DNA of 64,000 nt from JBCCFW01 sp039029535 (lineage in GTDB: Bacteria; Acidobacteriota; JBCCFW01): the NCBI GenBank assembly GCA_039029535.1, contig JBCCFW010000010.1:34016-98015 (forward strand), in the 5' to 3' direction. This document shows positions 17,390 to 25,560 of the stretch, in pieces. Below the pieces are notes generated by a model. That model did no database searches and had not been told where the DNA came from. It saw nothing but the letters and a program-made list of their open reading frames with translations. The position numbers and the translations under genes are program-made. How positions within the stretch are numbered: position 1 is the first letter of the stretch; every line of letters begins with the position of its first letter.

Positions 17390-18169
17390 CTAGAGCTGAC
17401 CTCGGGACAGGCGGAAGCCTTGGTCGTACCAGCGATCGCCCGGGTGGGCCCCGAACCGGTAGGCCGCGCGGCAGCCCCCCGCGGCGTCGGCCGACGACCC
17501 GCCGCGGATCGTGCGGTTCGTGCCCATCTCTGGCCCGGTCGGGTCACTCACGGCCTCGCTCAGGCCACCATCCACGAACCAGTCGGAGCACCACTCGAAG
17601 ACGTTGCCCAACATGTCGTGGAGACCCCAGGCGTTGGGTTGCTTGAGACCGACCTGATGCGTCGTGCCCTCGCTGTTTTGGCGATACCAAGCGACGTCAT
17701 CGAGAGCACCATGCCTCGCGTCATTGCCACCCGCTCGACACGCCCGCTCCCACTCGGCCTCCGTGGGCAAGCGCGCCTGGAGGCCCGGAACGTGCTGCTC
17801 GAGTCGCTCGAAGAAGACCTGACAGTCACCCCAGCTCACTTGCTCCACGGGTCGCTCAGGCTCGCCGGAGAACTGGCTCGGGTTCTCCCCCATGACGGCT
17901 TGCCATAGGGCCTGCGTGCAGGGCGTGTCGGCCAGCCAGAGTCCTTCGTTCAGCGTGACGTCGTGGACCGGCATCTCCCAGGGGGCCCGCTCCTCCTCGT
18001 CTTCCGGTGAGCCCATCCGGAACCTCCCCCTCGGGATCCACCGCAACCCCTGCCGCACGCCCTCGACCTCGAAGGCCACGAAGGGACCATGCTCGTCCTC
18101 GCCCCACTCCGACGCCCAGGCCGGAGGAAGTCCGCGTTCGAGAGGGTGGACACGGTAGGCAGTGCTCAT
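17390..18169 (-). CDS. FGE-like (SUMF1/EgtB/PvdO superfamily) protein B
   Basis: 259 aa. Opens with PPAWASEWGEDEHGPFVAFE and GVRQGLRWIPRGRFRMGSPE, a prefix typical of FGE-like domains in MoxR-associated systems. It then has DTPCTQALWQAVMGENPSQF, RPVEQVSWGDCQVFF, LPTEAEWERACRAGG, WGLHDMLGNVFEWC and RTIRGGSSADAAGGCRAAYR. Only one Cys occupies the region where active FGE has two, so copper-dependent Cys oxidation is doubtful. The start overlaps the stop of the vWA-like/FGE gene by 4 bp (ATGA), placing it in the same operon as MoxR, the trypsin-like protease and trypco2. Confidence 0.92.
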   Translation of the reverse strand: MSTAYRVHPLERGLPPAWASEWGEDEHGPFVAFEVEGVRQGLRWIPRGRFRMGSPEDEEERAPWEMPVHDVTLNEGLWLADTPCTQALWQAVMGENPSQFSGEPERPVEQVSWGDCQVFFERLEQHVPGLQARLPTEAEWERACRAGGNDARHGALDDVAWYRQNSEGTTHQVGLKQPNAWGLHDMLGNVFEWCSDWFVDGGLSEAVSDPTGPEMGTNRTIRGGSSADAAGGCRAAYRFGAHPGDRWYDQGFRLSRGQL

Positions 18170-20835
18170 GAGGAGAGACTTGTCCCGCTTCCATCACACG
18201 ACTCCGAATCCTCTGGCTCCGACAGCTGCCCCCAGGACAGGCGGAAGCCCAACCCTCCCCAGCGATAGCTCGAGGTGCGCCAATTCCGATACGCCATGCG
18301 GCAGAACCTTGCAGCGCCATCCCACGACCCACCACGAATGACCGGACCGGGGCCCCTATCTGGCCCCACCGGGTCGACTTCGTCTCCTCCCTCGTGGATC
18401 CCGTACCAGTCGGCACACCACTCCCCGACGTTGCCCAGCATGTCCTTCAGTCCCCAAGGATTGGCCTGCTTGAGACCGACCATGCGTGAGCCAGCCTTCG
18501 AGTGCTCGTACTGCTTGTCCTCCCAGTCCGACGAGTCCGCACCTGCTTCCAGGTCGAAGTCGACGCCACTATTGCCGCCATACCACGCGATGTCGTCCAG
18601 CTCGCTGGCGTGATTCTCTCCGCGGATGACGAGGTCCCCGACCCAAGTCGCCGTGCCAATGCCAGCGCGACAAGCATGCTCCCACTGCGCCTCGGTCGGG
18701 AGACCCGCGCCGAGCCCCTCGATGCGCTCGTTGAGCTTCCTCAAGAAGTCCTGGCAGTCGTCCCAGCTCACGTTCTCCACCGGGCGCCGAGGATGCTGGA
18801 ACACGCTGGGATTCGCACCCGTCAACTCTCTCCACAGTTCCTGAGTGCAAGGTGTCTCACCAAGCCAATGACCAGTGGTGAGAGTGACCCTGTGACGAGT
18901 TTCCCACCGGAAGCGGCCCGCTTCCCCCGCTGGTGACCCCATCCAGAACGTCCCTGGAGGGATCCATCGCATCCGAGACCTCACCACGCCGACCTTCACC
19001 TCGGCCCAAAGACCGTATCGGTCACGACCGACGGCGCTGGCCCAGGCCGGCTTCTCGAGACGTCGGAGGACGAGCCGGGAGCGATCTGTCAGCAGCTCGA
19101 CCGAAGCCTCCGGCGCAGCAGGCACCCATTGCCGTTCCTCCGCCGAGAGCACGTGCGACTGGGCACGCTGCTCGCCAACGGTCACCAGGGCCAGAGGGGT
19201 GGCCGCCCGTACCGAACCCAACGCACGTGAGGGTTGCAGGTCGCTCACGGTCTCACTCGGATCGAAGCCAAGGCCGTCTTCGTCCTGGAACACCGTCCAG
19301 CCACGGGTCGTACCGCGCATCCCACCAAGACGCTCGAGTCTCGCCGGATCGAGCGGCACGGGTGATTCGAACTGAGGATCGAGCTGGGACACCAGCGCAC
19401 TGGCATCGAGCAACGCCTCCTTGACGGGCTCGATCGCGACCGTCTCCTTCGGCAAGCGAGCGACGAGCCTCCCGAACCAGCGGACGAGATCGGCCGCTTC
19501 CTCCCCCTGACTCGCTCGAAGCGACTGAACGAGCCGTGGCAGGTAAGCCGCCGCTTCCTGTCGGCGCTCCTCCCCAACCAGGTCCGGAGTCAGTGACCAG
19601 AGGGTGAGCGTCTCCTCCACTCGGATCTCGTCGGGCAAGTGCCGGCGCCAATGCTCCAACTGTTCGACGACCCTCTCACGAAATCGCTCGATGCAGGGAT
19701 CGACGGGCTCGTCCTCAGAGTGACGGGCCGTTGCGAAGGTCTCACGCAGGCCCAACGAACGGAACGCGGCCGCCGCCGCATGACGTCCCCGCAAGAGCTC
19801 ATGCCGCCAGGCATCGAGCTCGGTCCCGACATCGGCCACTGCGGCCGGCAACGACCGACGAACGGCTCGGAGCAAGCCCGGCTCGACACGCAACGCCGGT
19901 GACAAGAGGGTCAGGAGACGGCGGGCTTGCAGTCGACGCTCCTCCCACGGCGTGCTCGCCGGCACGCCGAGCCGGCGCTCCCAGGCCGCCGCATTCCAGG
20001 CACGCGTCACGCTCACTTGCCAGCGAGTCGGCGGACAGGGCACGAGTGCCGCCAAGCTCCTCCCCTCCTCGCGAAGGCGACGTGCCTCGGACAGCCAGTC
20101 CTCCCGCTCGCTCCAGGTGCCGAAGTGGCCGAGGTCGGAGAGCGCCAGGACCGGCCCCTCGCTGGCCGCCTCCCGCCATTGCCGATGGACGCGCCCCCGC
20201 TCGTCGGTGGCCGGCCCTCGTGGCCCGCTCAACAAGACGCGGGCCTTGATGGCGCTCCCGCCACAGTGCTCCCGGAGACGCGACCACACTCGTGCCATGT
20301 CTTCCCAGAAGGGCACGAGACGCCGATCGTGATCGATGAGCACCGTCAGGCTCGTGGGCCAGGTTCGCCGTCGCTGACGCGGCACCTGCTCGACGGCTCG
20401 TCGCTGACTCAGCCTTCGCACGAGACGAGGGATGTCGGGCCGACGGGACGACGCGGCCGTGGAGAGCAAGCTCCGAAGCACGGGCTCGAGACGCGACCAA
20501 CACTCGAGCTCTTCGGACTCCGGAGCCCGCTCGGTGCTCGTGCTCGGAGGCGGCAGCGGCTGCACTCCGTCGTAGGGATCCGGAGCGGACCCGTCGACCT
20601 CGCGCTCTTCGACGACCGTGGGTTGCCAGAACGGGACCCGACGAGCCTCGGTGTCCTTTCGCGGCGCAGTGACGGCGACGGTGTCCGTCGTCAACGGCTC
20701 GGCCTCCGGCGCGGGCTCCTCTCTCAGCTCGGGCAGCCGCTGGTAGCCAGCGACGCGGGCCATGGAGTCGAGGCCACTCTCACCCGAGGCGAGGTAGCCG
20801 CGCAGGAGGTCCGCTCGCGAGACTCCCGACCTCAA
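18166..20835 (-). CDS. vWA-like (SAV_2336-type) protein fused to a C-terminal FGE-like domain
   Basis: About 889 aa from a TTG at 20835 that overlaps the MoxR stop (TTGA), with AGGAG 8 nt upstream. The frame stays open further upstream, inside MoxR, which is unlikely coding. Residues about 158-275 (WPTSLTVLIDHDRRLVPFWE, GPVLALSDLG, LAALVPCPPTRW) match a Rossmann/vWA-like domain found beside MoxR ATPases and called SAV_2336-like. The metal-binding DxSxS motif is replaced by D168-H-D-R-R172. A helical middle region (about 285-540) is unassigned. Residues about 620-870 are a full FGE-like domain (RMRWIPPGTFWMGSP, WGLKDMLGNVGEWC, PVIRGGSWDG). Its terminal Cys pair is incomplete. It probably acts as the MoxR partner and carries the FGE-like module as output or sensor. 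Confidence 0.82.
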   Translation of the reverse strand: MRSGVSRADLLRGYLASGESGLDSMARVAGYQRLPELREEPAPEAEPLTTDTVAVTAPRKDTEARRVPFWQPTVVEEREVDGSAPDPYDGVQPLPPPSTSTERAPESEELECWSRLEPVLRSLLSTAASSRRPDIPRLVRRLSQRRAVEQVPRQRRRTWPTSLTVLIDHDRRLVPFWEDMARVWSRLREHCGGSAIKARVLLSGPRGPATDERGRVHRQWREAASEGPVLALSDLGHFGTWSEREDWLSEARRLREEGRSLAALVPCPPTRWQVSVTRAWNAAAWERRLGVPASTPWEERRLQARRLLTLLSPALRVEPGLLRAVRRSLPAAVADVGTELDAWRHELLRGRHAAAAAFRSLGLRETFATARHSEDEPVDPCIERFRERVVEQLEHWRRHLPDEIRVEETLTLWSLTPDLVGEERRQEAAAYLPRLVQSLRASQGEEAADLVRWFGRLVARLPKETVAIEPVKEALLDASALVSQLDPQFESPVPLDPARLERLGGMRGTTRGWTVFQDEDGLGFDPSETVSDLQPSRALGSVRAATPLALVTVGEQRAQSHVLSAEERQWVPAAPEASVELLTDRSRLVLRRLEKPAWASAVGRDRYGLWAEVKVGVVRSRMRWIPPGTFWMGSPAGEAGRFRWETRHRVTLTTGHWLGETPCTQELWRELTGANPSVFQHPRRPVENVSWDDCQDFLRKLNERIEGLGAGLPTEAQWEHACRAGIGTATWVGDLVIRGENHASELDDIAWYGGNSGVDFDLEAGADSSDWEDKQYEHSKAGSRMVGLKQANPWGLKDMLGNVGEWCADWYGIHEGGDEVDPVGPDRGPGPVIRGGSWDGAARFCRMAYRNWRTSSYRWGGLGFRLSWGQLSEPEDSESCDGSGTSLSS

Positions 20836-21803
20836 GCGCCGAGCTCCTCGGGGTGCTTCCGCAGGGCGAAGCGCGCAACGCGCTTCAACAACGCGAGCTG
20901 CGCCGTCTTGGTCTTGGCACGACTGGTGAGCACGCGGAGAAGGTCGAGATACTCTGCCTGCCCCGGCGGGATGAGCCCACGTTGTTGGTCGACGTCCCGA
21001 TCCTCGACGAGGAGCTCGGCCGCCGCTTCTCGGACCGCCTTCGAACAACGTGGAAAGTGTTGCTGACCCCGCTCGGCCAGGAACCGCACCAGCTCGGCGC
21101 TGGCCTTCGGAAGGGCGAGATGGAGCACCAAGCAGCGTCGCAGGAAGGCTGCCGGTAGCGCGCGTTCCTCGTTGGTCGTCAAGACGATGAGCGGCGCCAC
21201 GCCGGCGGTCGCTCGAATGGTCCTCCCGTCGCGCACCGAGAAGCTCCGCTCGCCCAAGGCCTGGAGCAAGCCGTTGGGCACCGAGCTGTCCGCCTTGTCG
21301 ATCTCGTCGAGGAGCAGGACCATGCCGTTGGCTTCCGAGCAGCCCTCCGGCACCTCCGGGCTCGGTGCGCCCGCGAGCTGCGCCTGGTCACCTGCCGACT
21401 TCCAGTCGAGCGCCCACCAGATCGGTCCAGGATGGATGTACTTCTTCGGCTCGAGAAGCTCACGGGGACTCCCGTCATCCACCGAGCACACCTGCGCATC
21501 GGCCAGGCGCGTGACGGCGTCGAAGGTCCAGAGCAGGTCCCGCGCCTCGACTTGTGAGTCCATGACCGACGCGAGGAAGGGCCGCCCGAGCACCTGCGCC
21601 GCCGCCCGAGCGAGCTGGCTCTTGCCGGTTCCCGGCTCGCCTCGGAGCAGGAGTGGTCGCCCCGCAGCCAAGGCCGAGTTGACGGCGTCGACGCTCGCTC
21701 GGTCGAAGACATGCACGGCCGAGCCGACTTCGCTGCCGGGGAGCTGCTGGCGCTGTCCGACGATCGACTCGGGGAGGAATGGACTCTTCTTCACCTTCGC
21801 CAC
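20832..21803 (-). CDS. MoxR-family AAA+ ATPase
   Basis: 323 aa. Walker A GEPGTGKS (55-62), Walker B LLLDEID (163-169), sensor 1 LTTNEERALP with N211, and the arginine motif AAFLRRCLVLHL are all intact, so it should bind and hydrolyse ATP. MoxR ATPases remodel or activate vWA-domain partners. The next gene downstream encodes such a vWA-like partner. The MoxR core is complete. The C-terminal ~70 residues (PPGQAEYLDLLRVLTSRAKT, RVARFALRKHPEELGA) form the lid-like helical part. It starts 1 nt after the protease gene's stop and its own stop is overlapped by the next start, so all are in one operon. Confidence 0.92.
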   Translation of the reverse strand: MAKVKKSPFLPESIVGQRQQLPGSEVGSAVHVFDRASVDAVNSALAAGRPLLLRGEPGTGKSQLARAAAQVLGRPFLASVMDSQVEARDLLWTFDAVTRLADAQVCSVDDGSPRELLEPKKYIHPGPIWWALDWKSAGDQAQLAGAPSPEVPEGCSEANGMVLLLDEIDKADSSVPNGLLQALGERSFSVRDGRTIRATAGVAPLIVLTTNEERALPAAFLRRCLVLHLALPKASAELVRFLAERGQQHFPRCSKAVREAAAELLVEDRDVDQQRGLIPPGQAEYLDLLRVLTSRAKTKTAQLALLKRVARFALRKHPEELGA

Positions 21804-21804
21804 G

Positions 21805-23364
21805 TCAGGCCTCTCGATCGATCATCTGTCTGATGCGTCGTGCGTTGATCAACGCTCGATCTCGTTGTTCTCGATTGCCGACGAGGTTCACGACTCGCAG
21901 GTAGGGAATCGCACGCTTGAGCTCCGCGAGATGTCCCCGCGGCACGTCTCGAAAGACGGCGTGTGGCACGCCGGCTTCGTCGACGCCCGCCTCCGGTCCG
22001 AGGAACCCGCTCAACAGGGCCGAGATGTCCTCGAGCTTGCTGCGACTCACGGGAGCACCGGTACTGGTCCGTCCCCGATTGATGTCACCGACGGTGAGCA
22101 GGGCGTGCAGGTCATGCGCGGTGTCGCGGACGAGTTGGTCGGCGCCTCGACCTCCCTCGGGATGCTCGACGATCCCGACCTCGTCCGCGACCTGCTCCAG
22201 GCTCGCGATGACCTGGAAGCGGGGTCGCCCTCGATCGACGGCAGCGAGCACGGCGGCCGCCTCGGCTGGCGTGCCGGCCTCCAGGTCGACCACGTCTGCG
22301 CCTGCTCCCTCTCGGGCGGACAGCGCCACGGTGGCTGCGTGAACGAGCGGCTCGAGATCACCGCAGTGGATGAGGAGCCGCTCCAGGCAGCGCCTGAGTG
22401 AGCAACACCCACCGCCCGGCTGATGTGGGTAGAGGTTGTCGGCGCGATGCAGGGTGTCGACCAGCTCGGACTCCGACAGGGACTTCAGCTGCGCCGACGC
22501 TCCACTCAGGTCGAGGCCGAGGGAGCCGACCAGCTCGACTTGCTCCGACCGGGCTCGCCGGGCAAGGATGGCCAGGCTCGCCTGGAGACGCTTTTCGTCG
22601 GACTGGCCTCCCTCATCGGAGAGCGTGTAGGGGCTCTGTTCTCGGAGCTCGGGCCGGAGCACGACGGCCAGGCAGGCCAACCCAACGAGATCACGCGCCA
22701 GCTCGGCGACGGCCTCTTCGACGGCCTCGTCTCCCGCATCGAGAGCCGCTCGGAAGTCGTCGTCCGCGAGGGCCGTGGCGAGAGGCGCCGCCTTGATCCG
22801 ATCGGAAAGACCGCTGGCCAACGACCCCACCACTCCCACCAGCCTCCCTTCCGCGAAGATCGGTGCTCCGGAGAGCCCCTTCACGCCCCGCGGCTGCTTC
22901 ACGCCATCGCGAAGGTGCAGGTGAACGATCGAGGCACCCACGGCAAACGGGTAGAGCGTGCCGCCGAACGGGAACGGCTGTCGGACGGTGCGCCCCGTCG
23001 TCTTGCTCGTGGTCTTGCCAAGGGAGGGGAAGCCCTCCGTGTGCCAGTCGACCGTGTCCGACGGCGACGAGCGGGCCAAGATCGTCCGAGCCTCGACCGC
23101 ACCCTCGAGTGGCTTCTTCAGCCGAAGCAGCGCGAGGTCGAGGCCCGGGATGCTCCACGACTCGAGCCCGGCGGCCATCCGACCCGCTCCCGGCTTGCCG
23201 GGAAAGTGAACGTCGATGCGAGTCGCCTTCTTCTTGAACAGGTGGCGACAGGTCACGACGAGGGTGCTCGAGATCGGATAACCCGATCCCCAGGTCGTGC
23301 GGCCCTCCGTCTGGACGGCGATGGCGCAGACCAGCTCTGGCCTCAAGCCCCGAGAACGACTCAC
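21805..23364 (-). CDS. Trypsin-like serine protease with an unassigned ~320-residue C-terminal region
   Basis: 519 aa from a GTG. The first ~200 residues are a trypsin-like protease without a signal peptide. They carry H41 in LVVTCRHLFKKK, D76 in GLDLALLRLKKP and S165 in GVKGLSGAPIF, so the triad is complete and the enzyme is probably active in the cytosol. Residues 200-519 match nothing I recognise. They include a Cys-containing stretch (GGGCCSLRRCLERLLIHCGD), a possible alpha/beta domain (VVDLEAGTPAEAAAVLAAVD, FQVIASLEQVADEVGIVEHP) and a C-terminal basic helix (NREQRDRALINARRIRQMID). In related conflict systems such regions are adaptor or effector-associated domains. It lies between trypco2 (26-nt gap) and MoxR (1-nt gap). 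Confidence 0.88.
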   Translation of the reverse strand: MSRSRGLRPELVCAIAVQTEGRTTWGSGYPISSTLVVTCRHLFKKKATRIDVHFPGKPGAGRMAAGLESWSIPGLDLALLRLKKPLEGAVEARTILARSSPSDTVDWHTEGFPSLGKTTSKTTGRTVRQPFPFGGTLYPFAVGASIVHLHLRDGVKQPRGVKGLSGAPIFAEGRLVGVVGSLASGLSDRIKAAPLATALADDDFRAALDAGDEAVEEAVAELARDLVGLACLAVVLRPELREQSPYTLSDEGGQSDEKRLQASLAILARRARSEQVELVGSLGLDLSGASAQLKSLSESELVDTLHRADNLYPHQPGGGCCSLRRCLERLLIHCGDLEPLVHAATVALSAREGAGADVVDLEAGTPAEAAAVLAAVDRGRPRFQVIASLEQVADEVGIVEHPEGGRGADQLVRDTAHDLHALLTVGDINRGRTSTGAPVSRSKLEDISALLSGFLGPEAGVDEAGVPHAVFRDVPRGHLAELKRAIPYLRVVNLVGNREQRDRALINARRIRQMIDREA

Positions 23365-23390
23365 GCGATGCTCAGTGCTCCGCGACGCGC

Positions 23391-23687
23391 TCAGTCGTCG
23401 TCATCGGCGAGGTCGAGGTCGTCAGCGTCCTTCGGCTTCGGCTTGAGCTTCAGCCTCACCGTCTGCACGGTCTTCCGCCGCAGCTCGTCCTTCGCCTTCC
23501 CGGACAGCACGTAGAGCTTGAACCCGGCCTCACCACCGCCGACCTTCACCGCCTCGACCTGGAGCTCCACCTCGAGCCCCTCGACCCCGAAGCGGAGGTC
23601 CGAGCCCTCCCCGTCCTTCATCGCGTCGGCTAGCTCGGTCCTGAGCTGACCGATGAACTCGCGGACACCAACCGTCTTCTTGCCCAC
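23391..23687 (-). CDS. Trypco2 (trypsin-co-occurring domain 2) family protein
   Basis: 98 aa from a GTG (VGKKTVGVREFIGQLRTELA) with GGGGAG upstream. The pattern is one helix of the form REFIGQLRTELADAMKDGEG, then strands LRFGVEGLEVELQVEAVKVG, GGGEAGFKLYVLSGKAKDEL and VQTVRLKLKPKP, ending in an acidic tail (DADDLDLADDDD). This closely fits the small trypco2 domain known from gene neighbourhoods with trypsin-like proteases in bacterial conflict systems. Its biochemical role is unknown, probably a protein partner or activator of the protease. First gene of the operon. Confidence 0.85.
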   Translation of the reverse strand: MGKKTVGVREFIGQLRTELADAMKDGEGSDLRFGVEGLEVELQVEAVKVGGGEAGFKLYVLSGKAKDELRRKTVQTVRLKLKPKPKDADDLDLADDDD

Positions 23688-23749
23688 CTGCGTCTCCCCT
23701 CGGCCCTCCGGAGACCACCACGTCTCCCTCAGCCGAGCCCTGACTCCGA

Positions 23750-23778
23750 CGCTAACGGGCCCTTCGTCCTAGCGTCAA
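23750..23778 (-). promoter_or_regulatory. Weak candidate sigma70-like promoter for the trypco2-protease-MoxR operon
   Basis: On the minus strand TTGACG (complement of 23773-23778) is separated by 17 nt from TTAGCG (complement of 23750-23755), about 62 nt before the trypco2 GTG. The -35 is good and the -10 is poor. The 178-nt divergent spacer also has a small hairpin, CCCTC-CGCTCGC-GAGGG, nearer the phosphatase gene. Confidence 0.25.
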
Positions 23779-23865
23779 GCAGCCGCGTTTAGATAAGGAA
23801 ACGCCCTCCGCTCGCGAGGGAGTAGGCTGGGTGCTCGAGAGCACTGCTGGAGGAAGACCGTTCAA

Positions 23866-25431
23866 ATGACCCGCCGCGTCCACCGACTCGACATCGGACC
23901 GCTCGTGGGACACGCCACGCCGGGAGGCTTCCGTCTCTGGGGCCGCACGCTACGCTCCCGCACCGTCGGCGTCGCTCGCATCCGTCGCAAGGGCACCGCC
24001 GAGTGGCTGGCCCCGGTCACCTTCCCCTTCGTCGAGCACTACGACCACGTCGGCCTCATCGACTTCGGTCGCACGCTCGGTGAACCCACGGGTCCCCTCC
24101 TGGAGCCCGACACCGTCTACGAGCATCAGGTCGGCTTCGTCGATCTCGAGCACGACGAGAACACCCTCCCGACCGACGCCAGCTCCGACTGGTCCGAGCT
24201 GGCCGATCAAGTCGGGACCGCCCGGACCTTCCCAGCGTCAGGCGGTGGACGCACCGTCTTCTTCTTCGGCTCCTGCCGCGACAAGCTCCCCAGCCGGGGC
24301 GAGAACACCTTCCGCTCGATGTTCGAGTCGTCGAAGAACCGAGAAGACCGACGGCCCGACTTCCTCATGATGCTCGGCGATCAGGTCTACGTCGATCACG
24401 TCTCCCCCTTCGCCAGGCTGCGAGGCCCCTTCCCCTTCAGCCGCTACACCCGCACCTACCGAAAGGCCTTCGGCCAGGCTCGCTTCGGCGAGCTCCTCCG
24501 CAACCTCCCGACCTACACGTCGATGGACGATCACGAGGTTCAGAACAACTGGACTCGCGGCAAGTTCGACGCCGACGAGAATCGAACTCACTGGAAGCAG
24601 CAGTACAAGCCGGACACCATGACCCACGGGCTCCGGGCCTACGAGGCCTACCAAGGCGCCCTCTGCCCCCTCGCCACCACGGACGACTTCCAACGGCATC
24701 GCTTCCCCGAGCTCGCTGGACGCACTCGCTACCACTACACCTTCCGCCATGGTGACGCGGACGTCTTCGTCCTGGACACGCGCTCCGACAGCGACGTCCG
24801 AACGAAGCGCGACGAGGAGGCTCGGCCCACCGTCGAGCCGAAGCTCCTCGGCCCCGACCAATTCGCCGCGCTGAAGGACTGGCTGATCGACCGTCAAGCC
24901 CCGGTCAAGATCGTCGCCTCCCCGCTCCCCTTCTTCCCGGACACGCAAGGTCCGCTCGGAGCACCCGAGGACAAGTGGGGTGGCGCGGTGCAGCAGCGAG
25001 CCGAGCTCCTCGACTTCATCTGGACCCACCACCAGCAGATCCCCCGCCTGGTCATCCTTTCCGGTGACGTGCACGTGTCCTTCATCGCACGGCTCACTCG
25101 AGAGGACGTGAAGGACTACGCCATCTACAACGTGGTGTCCTCCGCCTTCCACTGGGCGATTCTCGGAGCCCAGCTCTTCAGCTTCGCCTGGGGTCCGCTC
25201 GACCGAGCGGCCAAGGACGGCACGCAGCCCGGCAAGCGCTACCGCTCGCAGCGCTACTTCAATCAAGACGTCACGCTCCCCATCAAGCCGCGACCGATCC
25301 ATCAGCGCAACAACTTCGCCCGACTGACTGTCGAAAACAACGAGGTCACCGTCGAGTTCCTCCGGGGCACCCGCTGGTTCTTCGAACGTCCGGGCGAGAA
25401 GGTGCTGGAGAGGACCGTGCTGACCTTCTGA
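23866..25431 (+). CDS. PhoD-like alkaline phosphatase/phosphodiesterase family protein
   Basis: 521 aa. An N-terminal beta domain (IGPLVGHATPGGFRLWGRTL) precedes the metallophosphoesterase core: VFFFGSCRDKLPSRGENTFR, PDFLMMLGDQVYVDH, YTSMDDHEVQNNW, DVFVLDTRSDSDV and LVILSGDVHVSFIA. These carry the Asp/Asn/His ligands of PhoD-type phosphatases (Ca/Fe enzymes that cleave phosphomonoesters or diesters). Unlike classic PhoD it has no Tat signal peptide, so it is probably cytoplasmic or exported some other way. It is divergent from the trypco2 operon across 178 nt and may share its regulatory region. Confidence 0.88.
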   Translation: MTRRVHRLDIGPLVGHATPGGFRLWGRTLRSRTVGVARIRRKGTAEWLAPVTFPFVEHYDHVGLIDFGRTLGEPTGPLLEPDTVYEHQVGFVDLEHDENTLPTDASSDWSELADQVGTARTFPASGGGRTVFFFGSCRDKLPSRGENTFRSMFESSKNREDRRPDFLMMLGDQVYVDHVSPFARLRGPFPFSRYTRTYRKAFGQARFGELLRNLPTYTSMDDHEVQNNWTRGKFDADENRTHWKQQYKPDTMTHGLRAYEAYQGALCPLATTDDFQRHRFPELAGRTRYHYTFRHGDADVFVLDTRSDSDVRTKRDEEARPTVEPKLLGPDQFAALKDWLIDRQAPVKIVASPLPFFPDTQGPLGAPEDKWGGAVQQRAELLDFIWTHHQQIPRLVILSGDVHVSFIARLTREDVKDYAIYNVVSSAFHWAILGAQLFSFAWGPLDRAAKDGTQPGKRYRSQRYFNQDVTLPIKPRPIHQRNNFARLTVENNEVTVEFLRGTRWFFERPGEKVLERTVLTF

Positions 25432-25560
25432 CGACGCTGACAGAGGCCCTCCGGTCTGGCCCGAGAGCCGTCCTTGTCAGGTCTCCCCTGCCCCGGCGTT
25501 CTCCTCCAGAGGAGTCCCGCCCCGGCAGACACGGTAGGCTTTCCCCACCGGAGACCGCAC

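Noticed and set aside
14933..18169. Calling the FGE-like proteins true sulfatase-modifying enzymes
   Set aside because: Only one Cys in the catalytic region and no sulfatase nearby.
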